NCBI RefSeq assembly: GCF_029906345.1
Contig: NZ_JARYGY010000005.1
Location: 1 to 64,000 of the forward strand
Direction of reading: 5' to 3'
From: Aquimarina mycalae
Lineage (GTDB): Bacteria > Bacteroidota > Bacteroidia > Flavobacteriales > Flavobacteriaceae
Length of the DNA: 64,000 bases
Below the pieces are notes generated by a model that ran no database searches, had not been told where the DNA came from, and saw only the letters and a list, made by a program, of their open reading frames with translations. The position numbers were made by a program, and so were the translations under genes. Numbering within the stretch: the first letter of the stretch is position 1; the number at the start of each line of letters is the position of its first letter. Positions 46,250 to 54,922 of the stretch are shown here, one piece after another.

Positions 46250-46924
46250 TTACATATATTTTTTAAAATAATCTTCCAGTGTGAAAAACTTAGGTGGAAA
46301 TAATTCTGAAGTTTCAATAAGATTCATGATTCTATCGGTTCTGAACTCCCGATAATCTTTACGTAATCTACAGTACGCAATCATTACCCAGATCGTATTG
46401 GTAAAATATACTCCAAGAGGTTCTATTGAACGTTTGGTATATGCTTTAGATGCCGAACTATATTCAATCTCCAACACTCTTACGTCTGTAATTGCTTTTT
46501 GAATTACTGCTAAGTACATACTTGAAGGAGATTTTTTGTAAGGTGGACTAACAATTCTCTGTTCTAAAAGTTCTAATTTCTCTTTTTGTGTGTTATTTAG
46601 AATCGCTTTTACTTTTTCTATCGCTTCCTCATAAGCCGCAATGAGAGACTCATCATTATTGGTTTGTATAATTTTAGAAGCTGTAAGCAATGCATTTGCT
46701 TCTTTTTCTGTAAACATAATTGGCGGTAAAGAATATCCATCTACCAAAAAATAGCCAGTACCCGCTTCTGCTCCAATGGGCACTCCTGCATCAGACAATG
46801 CCAACATATCTCGATAAATAGTACGTATACTTACCCCAAATTTATCAGCCAAATCCGAGGCTTGTACTACTTTTTTAGATTGTAGTTTTACTAGAATTGC
46901 GGTTAATCGATGTAATCTTTTCAT
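46250..46924 (-). CDS. WYL-domain HTH transcriptional regulator (YafY-like)
   Basis: The 224-residue protein has an N-terminal DeoR/HTH_11 helix-turn-helix (about 1-60, with LADKFGVSIRTIYRDMLALS) and a WYL domain from about 135 (VLEIEYSSASKAYTKRSIEPLGVYF). WYL domains bind nucleic acids or ligands, often in DNA-damage and defence control. Its position beside a DNA alkylation repair gene on the same strand is suggestive. Confidence 0.88.
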   Translation of the reverse strand: MKRLHRLTAILVKLQSKKVVQASDLADKFGVSIRTIYRDMLALSDAGVPIGAEAGTGYFLVDGYSLPPIMFTEKEANALLTASKIIQTNNDESLIAAYEEAIEKVKAILNNTQKEKLELLEQRIVSPPYKKSPSSMYLAVIQKAITDVRVLEIEYSSASKAYTKRSIEPLGVYFTNTIWVMIAYCRLRKDYREFRTDRIMNLIETSELFPPKFFTLEDYFKKYM

Positions 46925-46933
46925 TATAGCTAG

Positions 46934-48247
46934 CTAGTCATAAGGTTCTTCATCCTTATGTGATGAATCTTCTATATCACTAAGATCTGTAGTTGTATTC
47001 ATAATAAACTCTACCTCAGCTTCGGCAGCTTCTTCAATTTCTTCAGGGGTTAAAACCGCACCTTTTATTTTTTTATCTCGAATCATTCCACCTGTCATAA
47101 TCAAACTGGTACCTATAATTACAAATAGTAAAATTCCTGGTTCAAATCCTGGCACCATTGCTTCTGCTGGTATTGCATAAAATAATAATACTGTAATTAA
47201 TCCTCTTGGAGCGATAAACAATTGCGGAGAGATATCTTTACCCATAAACAATCGTAACAATCCATAACGGATCACATAAATAGATATGATAATTAAGATA
47301 CTTATTAAGGTTACTTTCAGGTTTAATAATGAAGAAAGTGTGATTGTGATTCCGAAAATCACAAAAAACAGCGTTCTAACCACAAAAGCAGTTTCAGCGG
47401 TGATTACATGTAGTTCGTGATATATGGATTTAGCTTTTTCAAAATCTAGAAGACTTTCTAGTTTCCATTTAAAAAATAATTTCATATTAGCAATTACAAG
47501 TCCAAAAATCAATACGATAATTAATGACGATAAATGCATCTTTTTACCTAAACCATATAACAATAATAACACAGCGATTAACAGAAAAAGCTTAACCTGA
47601 CTTTTAATTTTTTGGAAAATAAGAATAATCCCGTAACTAGCTATTAAAGAAATAATCACTGTAAGAATCAAGTTAAACGCAAAACCTGCTACGCCAGCAT
47701 CTTCTGCTGGATTTAATTTACCTGTTAGAAAATAAAACATCATAATTCCCAAAATATCTGAGAAGGTACTCTCATACACATGGAATTCTTTCTTATCATC
47801 AGATAAGCCAGCTACACTAGGTATGATAATCGCACTGGATAAAATAGACAAAGGTGTTGCATATAATAATGCCGATTGCCAGGTCATTCCATCGATTAGC
47901 GCTTTTAATACAATCGCAGCTACATAAGCTGAGGCAACAAGGCCAATTAAAGCAATTGCTAAGGATTTTAGAATTGGAATTAATTTTTCCCTTTTAAGTT
48001 TTAATTCTAACGCTGCTTCTAGAACAATCATAATTAAACCAACAATTCCCAATACTTCTAACATTGGAAAAAAATCAATCTCTTCTCCTCCAATTGCTTT
48101 TATCCCATATTGATACAAGATTCCTAGGATAATTAGCATTAAAACTGCTGGGATATTGGTTTTTTTAGCTATTCCATTAAAAATAAAAGATAAAATGATC
48201 GTTAAAGAAATCCCTATGATTACATTATAAGAAGAAAATATTTCCAT
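46934..48247 (-). CDS. Cation:proton antiporter (CPA1-type Na+/H+ exchanger)
   Basis: The 437-residue inner-membrane protein has about twelve helices and a short acidic C-terminal tail (IEEAAEAEVEF... with many Asp/Glu near the end). The SAIIIPSVAGLSDDKK and APRGLITVLLFYA blocks are typical of CPA1/NhaP exchangers, with an acid residue in the fifth or sixth helix. It probably handles pH or sodium stress. It is 9 bp upstream of the WYL gene, on the same strand. Confidence 0.88.
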   Translation of the reverse strand: MEIFSSYNVIIGISLTIILSFIFNGIAKKTNIPAVLMLIILGILYQYGIKAIGGEEIDFFPMLEVLGIVGLIMIVLEAALELKLKREKLIPILKSLAIALIGLVASAYVAAIVLKALIDGMTWQSALLYATPLSILSSAIIIPSVAGLSDDKKEFHVYESTFSDILGIMMFYFLTGKLNPAEDAGVAGFAFNLILTVIISLIASYGIILIFQKIKSQVKLFLLIAVLLLLYGLGKKMHLSSLIIVLIFGLVIANMKLFFKWKLESLLDFEKAKSIYHELHVITAETAFVVRTLFFVIFGITITLSSLLNLKVTLISILIIISIYVIRYGLLRLFMGKDISPQLFIAPRGLITVLLFYAIPAEAMVPGFEPGILLFVIIGTSLIMTGGMIRDKKIKGAVLTPEEIEEAAEAEVEFIMNTTTDLSDIEDSSHKDEEPYD

Positions 48248-48409
48248 GGATTGGTTTAGGTTAATTAAGAATGGTTTGCAAAAGATAGTAAATTAATTTA
48301 ACGTATATCATTCACTATTATATTGTAAAGCGTACTTAATATTTAATTAACGAAATACCATCTGCAAAAAGTGTAAATTAGAAAATATTTTATAAAAAAA
48401 ACTATTGTA

Positions 48410-49282
48410 ATGTCTAATCAAGGATTAATAATTGAAGAACGAAGTCGAGATATTGGTGATTTTTTGGTTGGAAGACTGATTCCATTTAGAAAAAAAAGAA
48501 TGGTGGGTCCGTTTATCTTTATAGACCATATGGGACCTACTATAATTAAGAAAGGGAAGTATATGGATGTAGATCAACATCCTCACATTGGTTTATCAAC
48601 CTTAACTTATCTGTTAGATGGTGAAATTATGCATCAAGATAGCATAGGAACATATCAACGTATTTCTCCTGGTTCTGTAAATTGGATGGTAGCAGGAAAA
48701 GGAGTTACTCATACAGAACGAACGCCCAAAGACATGCGAGATGGTACTGAATTTTTAACACATGGATATCAGATTTGGGTTGCACTACCTAAACATTTAG
48801 AAGATATAGCGCCTGAGTTTCATCATTTAGGTAAAAATGAATTACCGAATTGGTCAGATGGAACTACAACGTTTACACTTATCGCAGGAAAAGGCTACGG
48901 AAAAGAATCTCCATTACCAGTGCATTCAGAACTGTTTATGGTAGAGGTACAAAGTACAGAACGATATGAATTGCAGATTAAAGGTGAACTACAAGGAGAA
49001 ATAGGGATTTGTATTGTTGATGGAGAAATTCAAGCTTGTGAAAACACTATTACTAAAGGAAATATGCTGGTTTCGAAAACAGAAGATAGTTGCTCTATTG
49101 TTTTGGAACCAAATACACACCTTCTTTTATTTGGAGGTCATCCATTTCCTGAAGAACGCTATATCTATTGGAACTTCGTGTCTTCCAGTAAAGAAAAGCT
49201 AGAAGAAGCCAAAAATCAATGGCGAAACAAACAATTCCCGAAAGTTATGGGTGATGATAGTTATGTAGTGATGCCAGAATAA
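48410..49282 (+). CDS. Pirin-family protein
   Basis: The 290-residue bicupin protein has the pirin metal site in the N-terminal cupin: HPHIG, MHQDS and THTE supply the three histidines and glutamate. The C-terminal pirin domain follows from about 180. Pirins bind iron and some are quercetin 2,3-dioxygenases, others co-regulators, and this one could be either. It is divergent from the antiporter gene. Confidence 0.9.
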   Translation: MSNQGLIIEERSRDIGDFLVGRLIPFRKKRMVGPFIFIDHMGPTIIKKGKYMDVDQHPHIGLSTLTYLLDGEIMHQDSIGTYQRISPGSVNWMVAGKGVTHTERTPKDMRDGTEFLTHGYQIWVALPKHLEDIAPEFHHLGKNELPNWSDGTTTFTLIAGKGYGKESPLPVHSELFMVEVQSTERYELQIKGELQGEIGICIVDGEIQACENTITKGNMLVSKTEDSCSIVLEPNTHLLLFGGHPFPEERYIYWNFVSSSKEKLEEAKNQWRNKQFPKVMGDDSYVVMPE

Positions 49283-49288
49283 TTTCGG

Positions 49289-49858
49289 TTAATAATCAGC
49301 CAACTCTCTACGTATCTCATGCAATGACTTATCGGTATTAATTAGTTCCAGAACTACTTCTTTTCTAAATTCATCCAGATCATCATAATCATAATATTTA
49401 GCCCATTTGTGATCTTCTAGTAGGTTCTTGATTTGCTTGATTAATTTACGTGTTGCATCTACTGGTCTAATAACAGCTATCTGATCATATGCAGGATTAT
49501 CTTTATGCTTGTAAGTTACCGTCTTAGTTTCGAAATCTACGGCAATATAATATGCATCTACATCTTGATCTAAGTTTTCTCTAAAGTCAGTCCAATCTGC
49601 ATATCCCAAACGAAGATCATCGATCTCCACTGGAATTTCGGAGATCAATCTCCAATTACACTTGGCTGCTCTTCCCCAATGATTAGATAATCGATATACT
49701 CCATTAGTGGTATAATAATAGGTACTACCCGATTCACTCCGATAATGCGGTTTTCTTCTAGAGATTTCTCTTAAACGTACTCCTTTAAATACACAGTAGG
49801 TGTTTTTAAAGAAATTATTTCTAGTAAATTTCTTTGTTGTGACAACTTGTTCTTCCAA
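49289..49858 (-). CDS. Hypothetical protein, 189 residues
   Basis: The cytoplasmic, basic protein shows GSTYYYTTNGVYRLSNHWGRAAKCNWRLIS in its centre, with many aromatic and positively charged residues, and a C-terminal helical, acidic part. I do not recognise a domain, though it looks like a conserved Flavobacteriia family. It is 74 bp downstream of the OmpA-like gene on the same strand, so may be the last gene of that group. Confidence 0.65.
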   Translation of the reverse strand: MEEQVVTTKKFTRNNFFKNTYCVFKGVRLREISRRKPHYRSESGSTYYYTTNGVYRLSNHWGRAAKCNWRLISEIPVEIDDLRLGYADWTDFRENLDQDVDAYYIAVDFETKTVTYKHKDNPAYDQIAVIRPVDATRKLIKQIKNLLEDHKWAKYYDYDDLDEFRKEVVLELINTDKSLHEIRRELADY

Positions 49859-49932
49859 TGACTACTTTTTTTCCGAAGGCAAAGAACTTGTTTTTTTAGG
49901 AGAAAAAGAAAACAAGTTTTTAACAGCTGATA

Positions 49933-50751
49933 TTATTCTTTAATATCTGTTATTTCTATTTCTACCCTTCTATTATACTGTGGATATGTACCTAATGGGA
50001 ATTTACCCTCAAAACCTATATAAGATAATCGATTTTTATCAATGCCATGAGAAATTAAAAAATCATACACTTTTTTTGCTCTTCGTGTAGATAAATTCAT
50101 TTCATCGGATTTATACAACGTCGAGTCAGCCATCTGTTGAGGTTTTAGTTCATTTATATGACCTTGAAGCTGTATATGTAATTTCTTTCTTTCTTTTAAT
50201 TCTTTGATCAATTTAAGCAACACAAAATCCGTTCGCGGTAAAAAAGAACTTTTACCACCTTTAAACAATACATTGTCTAAAACAATTTTATCGCCTTTTT
50301 CATGATAATCATCAATTATTTTATTCTTATTCTTAAAATAGACAATAATATCAACTCTTCTGTTTTTCTTTCTTTGTTCTGATATAGAAAAATTACTTTC
50401 ATTATCAATTGGTAATTCTCCTTTACCAATCGGAGAAAATAATACGGTATGCTTATTTGCTTTAATCTTGATTTGATCAGATACAAATTCTGATCTTTTT
50501 TGGGATAACATGAGATTATTCTCTTCTTCGCCTATATCATCACAGTAACCAAAAACTTTTATTTTGCTCACATTTTTCAATTTCGAAATTGAATCAATAT
50601 ATTTAGTAAGTCTTGAGAAATCTTTAAGTCGTAAGTTGGCTTTATTTGTTTTAAAATAAGTAGAAAATTTGATCTCCTTTTGAGCTATAATAGAGGAACA
50701 ACCAAAAACAAATAAAAATACTATAAGCAAATTTTTCATAAAACATTTCAT
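49933..50751 (-). CDS. Secreted protein with two OmpA-like domains
   Basis: The 272-residue protein has an N-terminal signal (about 1-24; the ATG four codons in is also possible). A first OmpA-type domain (about 27-140) carries GYCDDIGEEENNL and QRKKNRRVDI. A second (about 150-272) carries QGHINELKPQQ, STRRAKKVYDFL and YNRRVEIEI. Two peptidoglycan-binding-type domains in one short chain is uncommon. The second lacks the usual GHTD aspartate (GHIN instead), which may abolish its peptidoglycan binding. Confidence 0.8.
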   Translation of the reverse strand: MKCFMKNLLIVFLFVFGCSSIIAQKEIKFSTYFKTNKANLRLKDFSRLTKYIDSISKLKNVSKIKVFGYCDDIGEEENNLMLSQKRSEFVSDQIKIKANKHTVLFSPIGKGELPIDNESNFSISEQRKKNRRVDIIVYFKNKNKIIDDYHEKGDKIVLDNVLFKGGKSSFLPRTDFVLLKLIKELKERKKLHIQLQGHINELKPQQMADSTLYKSDEMNLSTRRAKKVYDFLISHGIDKNRLSYIGFEGKFPLGTYPQYNRRVEIEITDIKE

Positions 50752-50855
50752 AAATGAACATTACCTAAACACAATAACAAATCATTTATTGCAGTAATAT
50801 TCAGAAAATAATTTTAATCAAAATTATCTTAAACAACATACTCAATTTAGATGAA

Positions 50856-51164
50856 TCATTTCTTAGCTCCTAAAAACAAAAACATAGCATAACCAGCTAG
50901 ATTTCCTATAAATATTCCTATATAATGCGGCACAGCAAATAATGCTTCATAGAAAATCCCCATTCGTTTACCCCATTTTCTGGTACAAGCTCTACCTATA
51001 TATGACATTCGCCACCAATGTATTGTTTTACGACCATTGCGACCATCTCGATACACTTCTTTACCAGTAGTATACACACATTTAAGGTGTCCTTTAAGGC
51101 TGCATTGATCAACAGTGGCAAATTCGCCCATTGAATTCTCCTTTTGTTGAAGGTTCTTTTTCAT
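50856..51164 (-). CDS. Small membrane protein with a Cys/His cluster, next to the RiPP maturase
   Basis: From the ATG at 51164 the product is 102 residues (a longer GTG-started frame opens at 51197). The N-terminal part holds a C-x3-GH-x2-C cluster (DQCSLKGHLKC) and several Trp/Arg residues (IHWWRMSY, RKWGKRMG). The C-terminus is one membrane helix (about 80-97). Family unknown. It is 85 bp downstream of the radical SAM gene on the same strand, so it could be part of the peptide locus. Confidence 0.6.
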   Translation of the reverse strand: MKKNLQQKENSMGEFATVDQCSLKGHLKCVYTTGKEVYRDGRNGRKTIHWWRMSYIGRACTRKWGKRMGIFYEALFAVPHYIGIFIGNLAGYAMFLFLGAKK

Positions 51165-51249
51165 AGTAACATCATAAATAATAAGGATTCTTATCACTTA
51201 AATTTACTGTTAATTTCAATATTTTGAAAAATAAAAGGCTGAATCTTTC

Positions 51250-52473
51250 TTAATTTTGTCCGAAATATGATAATTCTTCTGCATAGATCGAGTTCCCTAA
51301 ATCTTTTTCATGAACATCATTAATATACCTTGTAATTTCATCAGTTTTCATAGGATCAACATTCTCTTTGGTATATAGCTCTGGGAAAAGAATGATTAAT
51401 CTATTCTGAATATGGGCAATAAATTTTATAAGATCTTTACAATAGACAGATGGATTGTTAAACCCATTTTCTTTTTTAAATCGATGTACTAACCTGCCTC
51501 CTTTACATACTTCTTTTATAGGACACTCCAGACATTTATCGCATAACTTGGTCGTACTATCTTCAAAATATAATTTTCCCAAGGGTGCTTTCTTAATATC
51601 AGAAAAGTCGTTGGATTGCACATTCATACCAGATTTTGTAAATCCATGACCACAAGCTTTTAAAGAATCAATCGCTTCAATTTCTCCATTCGTTTCAATG
51701 ACCAATACTGTTGATTCATTATTATCATGTGCTACCACTCCTAATAAACTATTGATAAGACCTATAAACATAGGAATCTTATATCTATCTGGATCATTAA
51801 TCCAAATATCAAATAATGTTACCAACCAATCTGCCATCATCGTTTTTTCTGTATCAAATGGGTAATTATCATGGGTAAAATCAGGGATCAAAAAATTCAC
51901 AGAATTAACTTGCATCTTTTTGAAACTTTCATAAATCACAAGAGGTTCTTCTTTTATATTGATTACACATACTGTATCCGCATATCCAATTTTGTTTTTG
52001 AGTAATTTTACTGCATTAAATACATTATCATAACTTCCATTACCCTTATGATCTACCCTAAACATATCATGAGCCTTTTTTGTACCATCAACACTTATAC
52101 TTGGGTATATTTGTAATTCTCTAAATAGTGCACACCAATCTTTATCGATTAGTACTCCATTTGTTTGTACGTCATATTTAAAAACCACATCCTTCAATTC
52201 ATCTTGAATCTTGTTTGCCTTAGCTATAAATGTCCTATAAAAATCTTTATCTATAAGTAATGGTTCTCCTCCATGAAAAATAAATGAGAACTCTTTTTTA
52301 TTATATTTTAAAATATATTTTTTCGTCTTTTCTAGAATTGAATCAATCATATCATAAGACATAAATTTTGGCTGGCCTTTATAGGTTGTATCTCCAAGAT
52401 TGTACATAAAACAATAAGAACAATTAAGGTTACATCTACTGGCGACTTTTAGTATTAAGGCATCAAATTGCAT
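51250..52473 (-). CDS. Radical SAM/SPASM peptide maturase (FxsB/cyclophane-forming-like)
   Basis: The 407-residue cytoplasmic enzyme has the 4Fe-4S radical SAM motif Cys14-x3-Cys18-x2-Cys21 (CNLNCSYC) and FHGGEPLL. A SPASM-type C-terminal cluster has Cys311, 314, 317, 323 and 345. The VASRCNLNCSYC...YN opening resembles FxsB-type maturases that make three-residue cyclophanes on peptides, though other thioether or epimerase activities cannot be excluded. It follows a GG-leader precursor gene on the same strand by 132 bp. Confidence 0.9.
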   Translation of the reverse strand: MQFDALILKVASRCNLNCSYCFMYNLGDTTYKGQPKFMSYDMIDSILEKTKKYILKYNKKEFSFIFHGGEPLLIDKDFYRTFIAKANKIQDELKDVVFKYDVQTNGVLIDKDWCALFRELQIYPSISVDGTKKAHDMFRVDHKGNGSYDNVFNAVKLLKNKIGYADTVCVINIKEEPLVIYESFKKMQVNSVNFLIPDFTHDNYPFDTEKTMMADWLVTLFDIWINDPDRYKIPMFIGLINSLLGVVAHDNNESTVLVIETNGEIEAIDSLKACGHGFTKSGMNVQSNDFSDIKKAPLGKLYFEDSTTKLCDKCLECPIKEVCKGGRLVHRFKKENGFNNPSVYCKDLIKFIAHIQNRLIILFPELYTKENVDPMKTDEITRYINDVHEKDLGNSIYAEELSYFGQN

Positions 52474-52516
52474 GAGTTAGTTTTTAAAAATTAAGGTGAT
52501 CCACTTTATAATACCA

Positions 52517-52564
52517 AGCGAAGTTTGGAGATCATATTATGTACAAGTTTTCTCCAACCTCGCT
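52517..52564. repeat. Imperfect stem-loop between precursor and maturase genes
   Basis: Left arm AGCGAAGTTTGGAGA (52517-52531) pairs with right arm TCTCCAACCTCGCT (52551-52564) with one mismatch and one bulge, over a 19-base loop. There is no U-tract on the minus strand, so it looks more like a partial attenuator or mRNA-stability hairpin than a full terminator. Confidence 0.5.
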
Positions 52565-52605
52565 CAGTACCTTATAGATTGTACAAACAATCTTTTATAA
52601 ATAAA

Positions 52606-52818
52606 TTATCTACGTTGATGTGAAACCGCTACTAGGGGTACACATTTCTGAAGTGTTTCTGACCAAACTTGTCCGTCGATACATCTTCTACCACCACTGG
52701 TAGGATAATATGTTTCAACAGGAACATCTACTGCTCCACCTAAAATAGCTTCCATGTTTTTAAGTTCTTGTGCAGAAAATTTGTCTAAGCCTCTTGGTAA
52801 TAAGAATACCTTTTTCAT
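52606..52818 (-). CDS. RiPP precursor peptide with GG-type leader
   Basis: The 70-residue peptide starts with a leader (residues 1-28; LDKFSAQELKNMEAILGG) that fits the Bacteroidota double-glycine leader pattern, with cleavage expected after Gly28. The core (29-70) contains Tyr37-Tyr38, Cys46, Trp52, Cys59 and a terminal SHQRR. The C-x12-C block centred on Gly49-Gln-Val-Trp52 stands out. The radical SAM/SPASM gene downstream, on the same strand, is the obvious modifying enzyme. Which residues are modified is unknown. Confidence 0.85.
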   Translation of the reverse strand: MKKVFLLPRGLDKFSAQELKNMEAILGGAVDVPVETYYPTSGGRRCIDGQVWSETLQKCVPLVAVSHQRR

Positions 52819-53193
52819 TGTTTGTATGTTTAAATTTTCGCCTACTCTGTATGATTTTCGGCTACCTCAAAAAGTTGTATTTATCAAGCGCGCTTTTTGA
52901 TACTACACCTTTATATACACAAACAATAATTTTGTTACCCTTTATTAAAAAAGTAGGATATTGGCACAGATATGGGTAGAACAGTTGTGAATGATAAAAC
53001 TGTATTTAAATGAAATTATATGGGAAATATTTTACCTCTTATAGTATACAATAGAAAGCTGAAAGATGCCCTAGGAATCACTTGATAAGAAATTCTGAGA
53101 TCACATTAAAAAGGTATTATAATTGGAGATTAGTAATACTTCAATCACAGCAAAACACAATGTATAGATGTAAAAAATGATTTATCAATATCG
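52819..53193. other. 375-bp spacer upstream of the RiPP genes
   Basis: The spacer contains a perfect 10-bp palindrome AAGCGCGCTT (52886-52895) inside TATCAA...TTGATA, about 70 bp upstream of the precursor start. It is strikingly GC-rich for this genome and a candidate operator. No gene, clear -7 box or terminator was found. Confidence 0.4.
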
Positions 53194-53580
53194 CTAAACT
53201 TCTCCTACATACACCCAATTCCCTTTTTCCTTAACAAAGTAGGAATTTTCATGAATTACTTGCATTGTACCTTCTTCATAAAAAAAAGCTTTGAACTCTA
53301 CTGTTCCTTCTTTTTCCTTTTGGGAACCTTTGGTAGTATTTAGAACTTCCAGCTTGATCCATTCTACCGATTTAGTCCATTTTACAATAGATTTCTTTTC
53401 CCTAATAGGTCGTGTAGAACTATGATGACTTTTCATTAAATAATCACCTTTAGCCATTACAAAAGCACTATAACGAGAACGCATTAAATCTTCTGCTGTT
53501 AGCGCTTGGGCAATATCCTTATGAATTTTACCACAACAATTATCGTATGTTTGAGGTCTTCCACAATAACATGTACTCAT
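53194..53580 (-). CDS. YchJ-family protein (UPF0225, SEC-C type metal-binding N-terminus)
   Basis: The 128-residue protein begins with the cysteine pattern CYCGRPQTYDNCCGK typical of YchJ, then SRYSAFV, and a C-terminal NTF2-like half (GTVEFKAFFYEE, HENSYFVKEKGNWVY). It is a zinc-binding family of unknown function. Its ATG overlaps the stop codon of the small basic gene 53577-53744 (ATGA), so translation is coupled. Confidence 0.88.
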   Translation of the reverse strand: MSTCYCGRPQTYDNCCGKIHKDIAQALTAEDLMRSRYSAFVMAKGDYLMKSHHSSTRPIREKKSIVKWTKSVEWIKLEVLNTTKGSQKEKEGTVEFKAFFYEEGTMQVIHENSYFVKEKGNWVYVGEV

Positions 53581-53744
53581 GAATTGGATTCGTTTTGTTT
53601 AGACTCATTCACTTTTTTTACAATTGCTTTTAATCGCTCGGCTCTTAATTCTTTTTCTTTCCGGAGTTTGTTCTTTTTACGATTCATGAGTTTAGCATGT
53701 TTCGCTTTATTTTCAGTATTTTTTTCTCTTCCTTTTTTTCCCAT
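53577..53744 (-). CDS. Small basic protein, 55 residues, coupled to YchJ
   Basis: An ATG-started frame of 55 codons encodes a very lysine/arginine-rich helical peptide (MGKKGREKNTENKAKHAKLM, RKKNKLRKEKELRAERLKAI, ending ESKQNESNS). It ends in an ATGA overlap with the YchJ start, which strongly supports that it is translated. Composition suggests RNA or ribosome contact, an inference. No named family known to me. Confidence 0.7.
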   Translation of the reverse strand: MGKKGREKNTENKAKHAKLMNRKKNKLRKEKELRAERLKAIVKKVNESKQNESNS

Positions 53745-53805
53745 TTCCTGGATTCAAATCAATTAGAACATTTAAAAATAAAGAATATTACGTAACTTCT
53801 TTACA

Positions 53806-54474
53806 TTATTGCCACTTCCTTAAAATAGCACTCACATCTGATTGTATATCAGATCTAATTTCTTTTTTACGCTTTCCTTTACCAAATTGTGCATCATAAT
53901 TGGTCTCCTTATGTCTAATATGTGCCGTTACAGCAAGATCGATCATTTTAGGATCAAATTGTTTAGCATCGGCAGTTCTCCCTACTCTTCCACTATGTTT
54001 TTCACAAGAATGAATAGCTATGTCAAGCTCTCTTTTTGGTGGACAATTAGGATACCTCTCTCTAATAGCCATTGCAAAATCAGCTATATATTCACGATCC
54101 TTTTGTGCTCTAATTATGGCTGCTTTTTTATTCTTAAGATCTCTGGCAGCTTGGTCTTTTTCACATTCTAAACGTGCTTTTTCTATAGCTTCTTCTTCTA
54201 CCAATTGTCCTCTACGTTCGTATCTTTTTCGGCGTTGATTCCAAGCCAAAACTACACCACAAAGTGTAGAATGTTTTTTGGATCTTCTTGTCATAGCTGC
54301 ATCTCCTGGCGGAAGCATTACATATCCAACAAATGGAGAACACCCAAAACAAGTCCCTTTATGATCTTCACTTTCTGCAACAAAAGATTTTCCTAGAGAA
54401 ATTCTTCTACCACAAGTTTTACACGATAGTTTTTCCTTTTTAGTTAGAAATATATTTTGAGAAATAGTAGCCAA
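53806..54474 (-). CDS. DUF2293-domain protein with N-terminal zinc-ribbon-like cysteines
   Basis: The 222-residue protein has a CxxC...CxxC pair (Cys18, 21, 42, 45), a basic helical central stretch of about 90-130 residues, and a C-terminal DUF2293 segment (ADFAMAIRERYPNCPP, HSGRVGRTADAKQFDP, VTAHIRHKETNYD). DUF2293 is found in many bacteria and fungi without known function. No operon partners visible. Confidence 0.82.
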   Translation of the reverse strand: MATISQNIFLTKKEKLSCKTCGRRISLGKSFVAESEDHKGTCFGCSPFVGYVMLPPGDAAMTRRSKKHSTLCGVVLAWNQRRKRYERRGQLVEEEAIEKARLECEKDQAARDLKNKKAAIIRAQKDREYIADFAMAIRERYPNCPPKRELDIAIHSCEKHSGRVGRTADAKQFDPKMIDLAVTAHIRHKETNYDAQFGKGKRKKEIRSDIQSDVSAILRKWQ

Positions 54475-54603
54475 TCAAATGTATTTTACAGCACGAAAAT
54501 AAGATTTTATTCGATTCTATATCTCGACCAAACACCTCTTTTTATCACTGTTTTTAATAATATACTAGTAATAAATGGGGAATTTATAGTTTTTTTCTGC
54601 TTT

Positions 54604-54611
54604 TATCTTTG
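54604..54611 (+). promoter_or_regulatory. Bacteroidota -7 box
   Basis: TATCTTTG is an exact TAnnTTTG match, about 60 bp upstream of the small gene at 54671. A 5' leader of about 50 bases would be expected. Confidence 0.4.
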
Positions 54612-54670
54612 TTTATTTACGGTTTTTCCGTAATTTGGTTTCAACCCTTAATCTTATTAATACAATACTT

Positions 54671-54922
54671 ATGCAAAAAACTACTCTTGAAAAACGTTTT
54701 AATTCACAAGATTTATCAGAAAAATATAGGAACATTTGGAACAAAGGCATTCATTTATTTTCTATCAATGATACTAATCGTGATTTTTATTATAGTGTAT
54801 TTTATATCGACTTTCTTTTTGCCGAAATAATATACAATAAATTGAATGGCGAAATCATAACTATTAAAAGCTTTACAGACAAAGCTAAATTGATGTTCTA
54901 TCTTAGAGAAGATTTCAATTAA
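54671..54922 (+). CDS. Hypothetical small protein, 83 residues
   Basis: From the ATG at 54671 (MQKTTLEKRFNSQD) the product is 83 residues. A TTG-started longer form from 54635 adds 12 residues. The fold looks alpha/beta, with FSINDTNRDFYYSVFYIDFL and EIITIKSFTDKAKLMFYL. No family recognised. It is monocistronic, with a terminator about 175 bp beyond. Confidence 0.6.
   Translation: MQKTTLEKRFNSQDLSEKYRNIWNKGIHLFSINDTNRDFYYSVFYIDFLFAEIIYNKLNGEIITIKSFTDKAKLMFYLREDFN

Noticed and set aside
52986..53091. Short plus-strand ORFs upstream of the RiPP genes as a second precursor
   Set aside because: They are 13-21 codons long, lie on the opposite strand and lack a GG leader.
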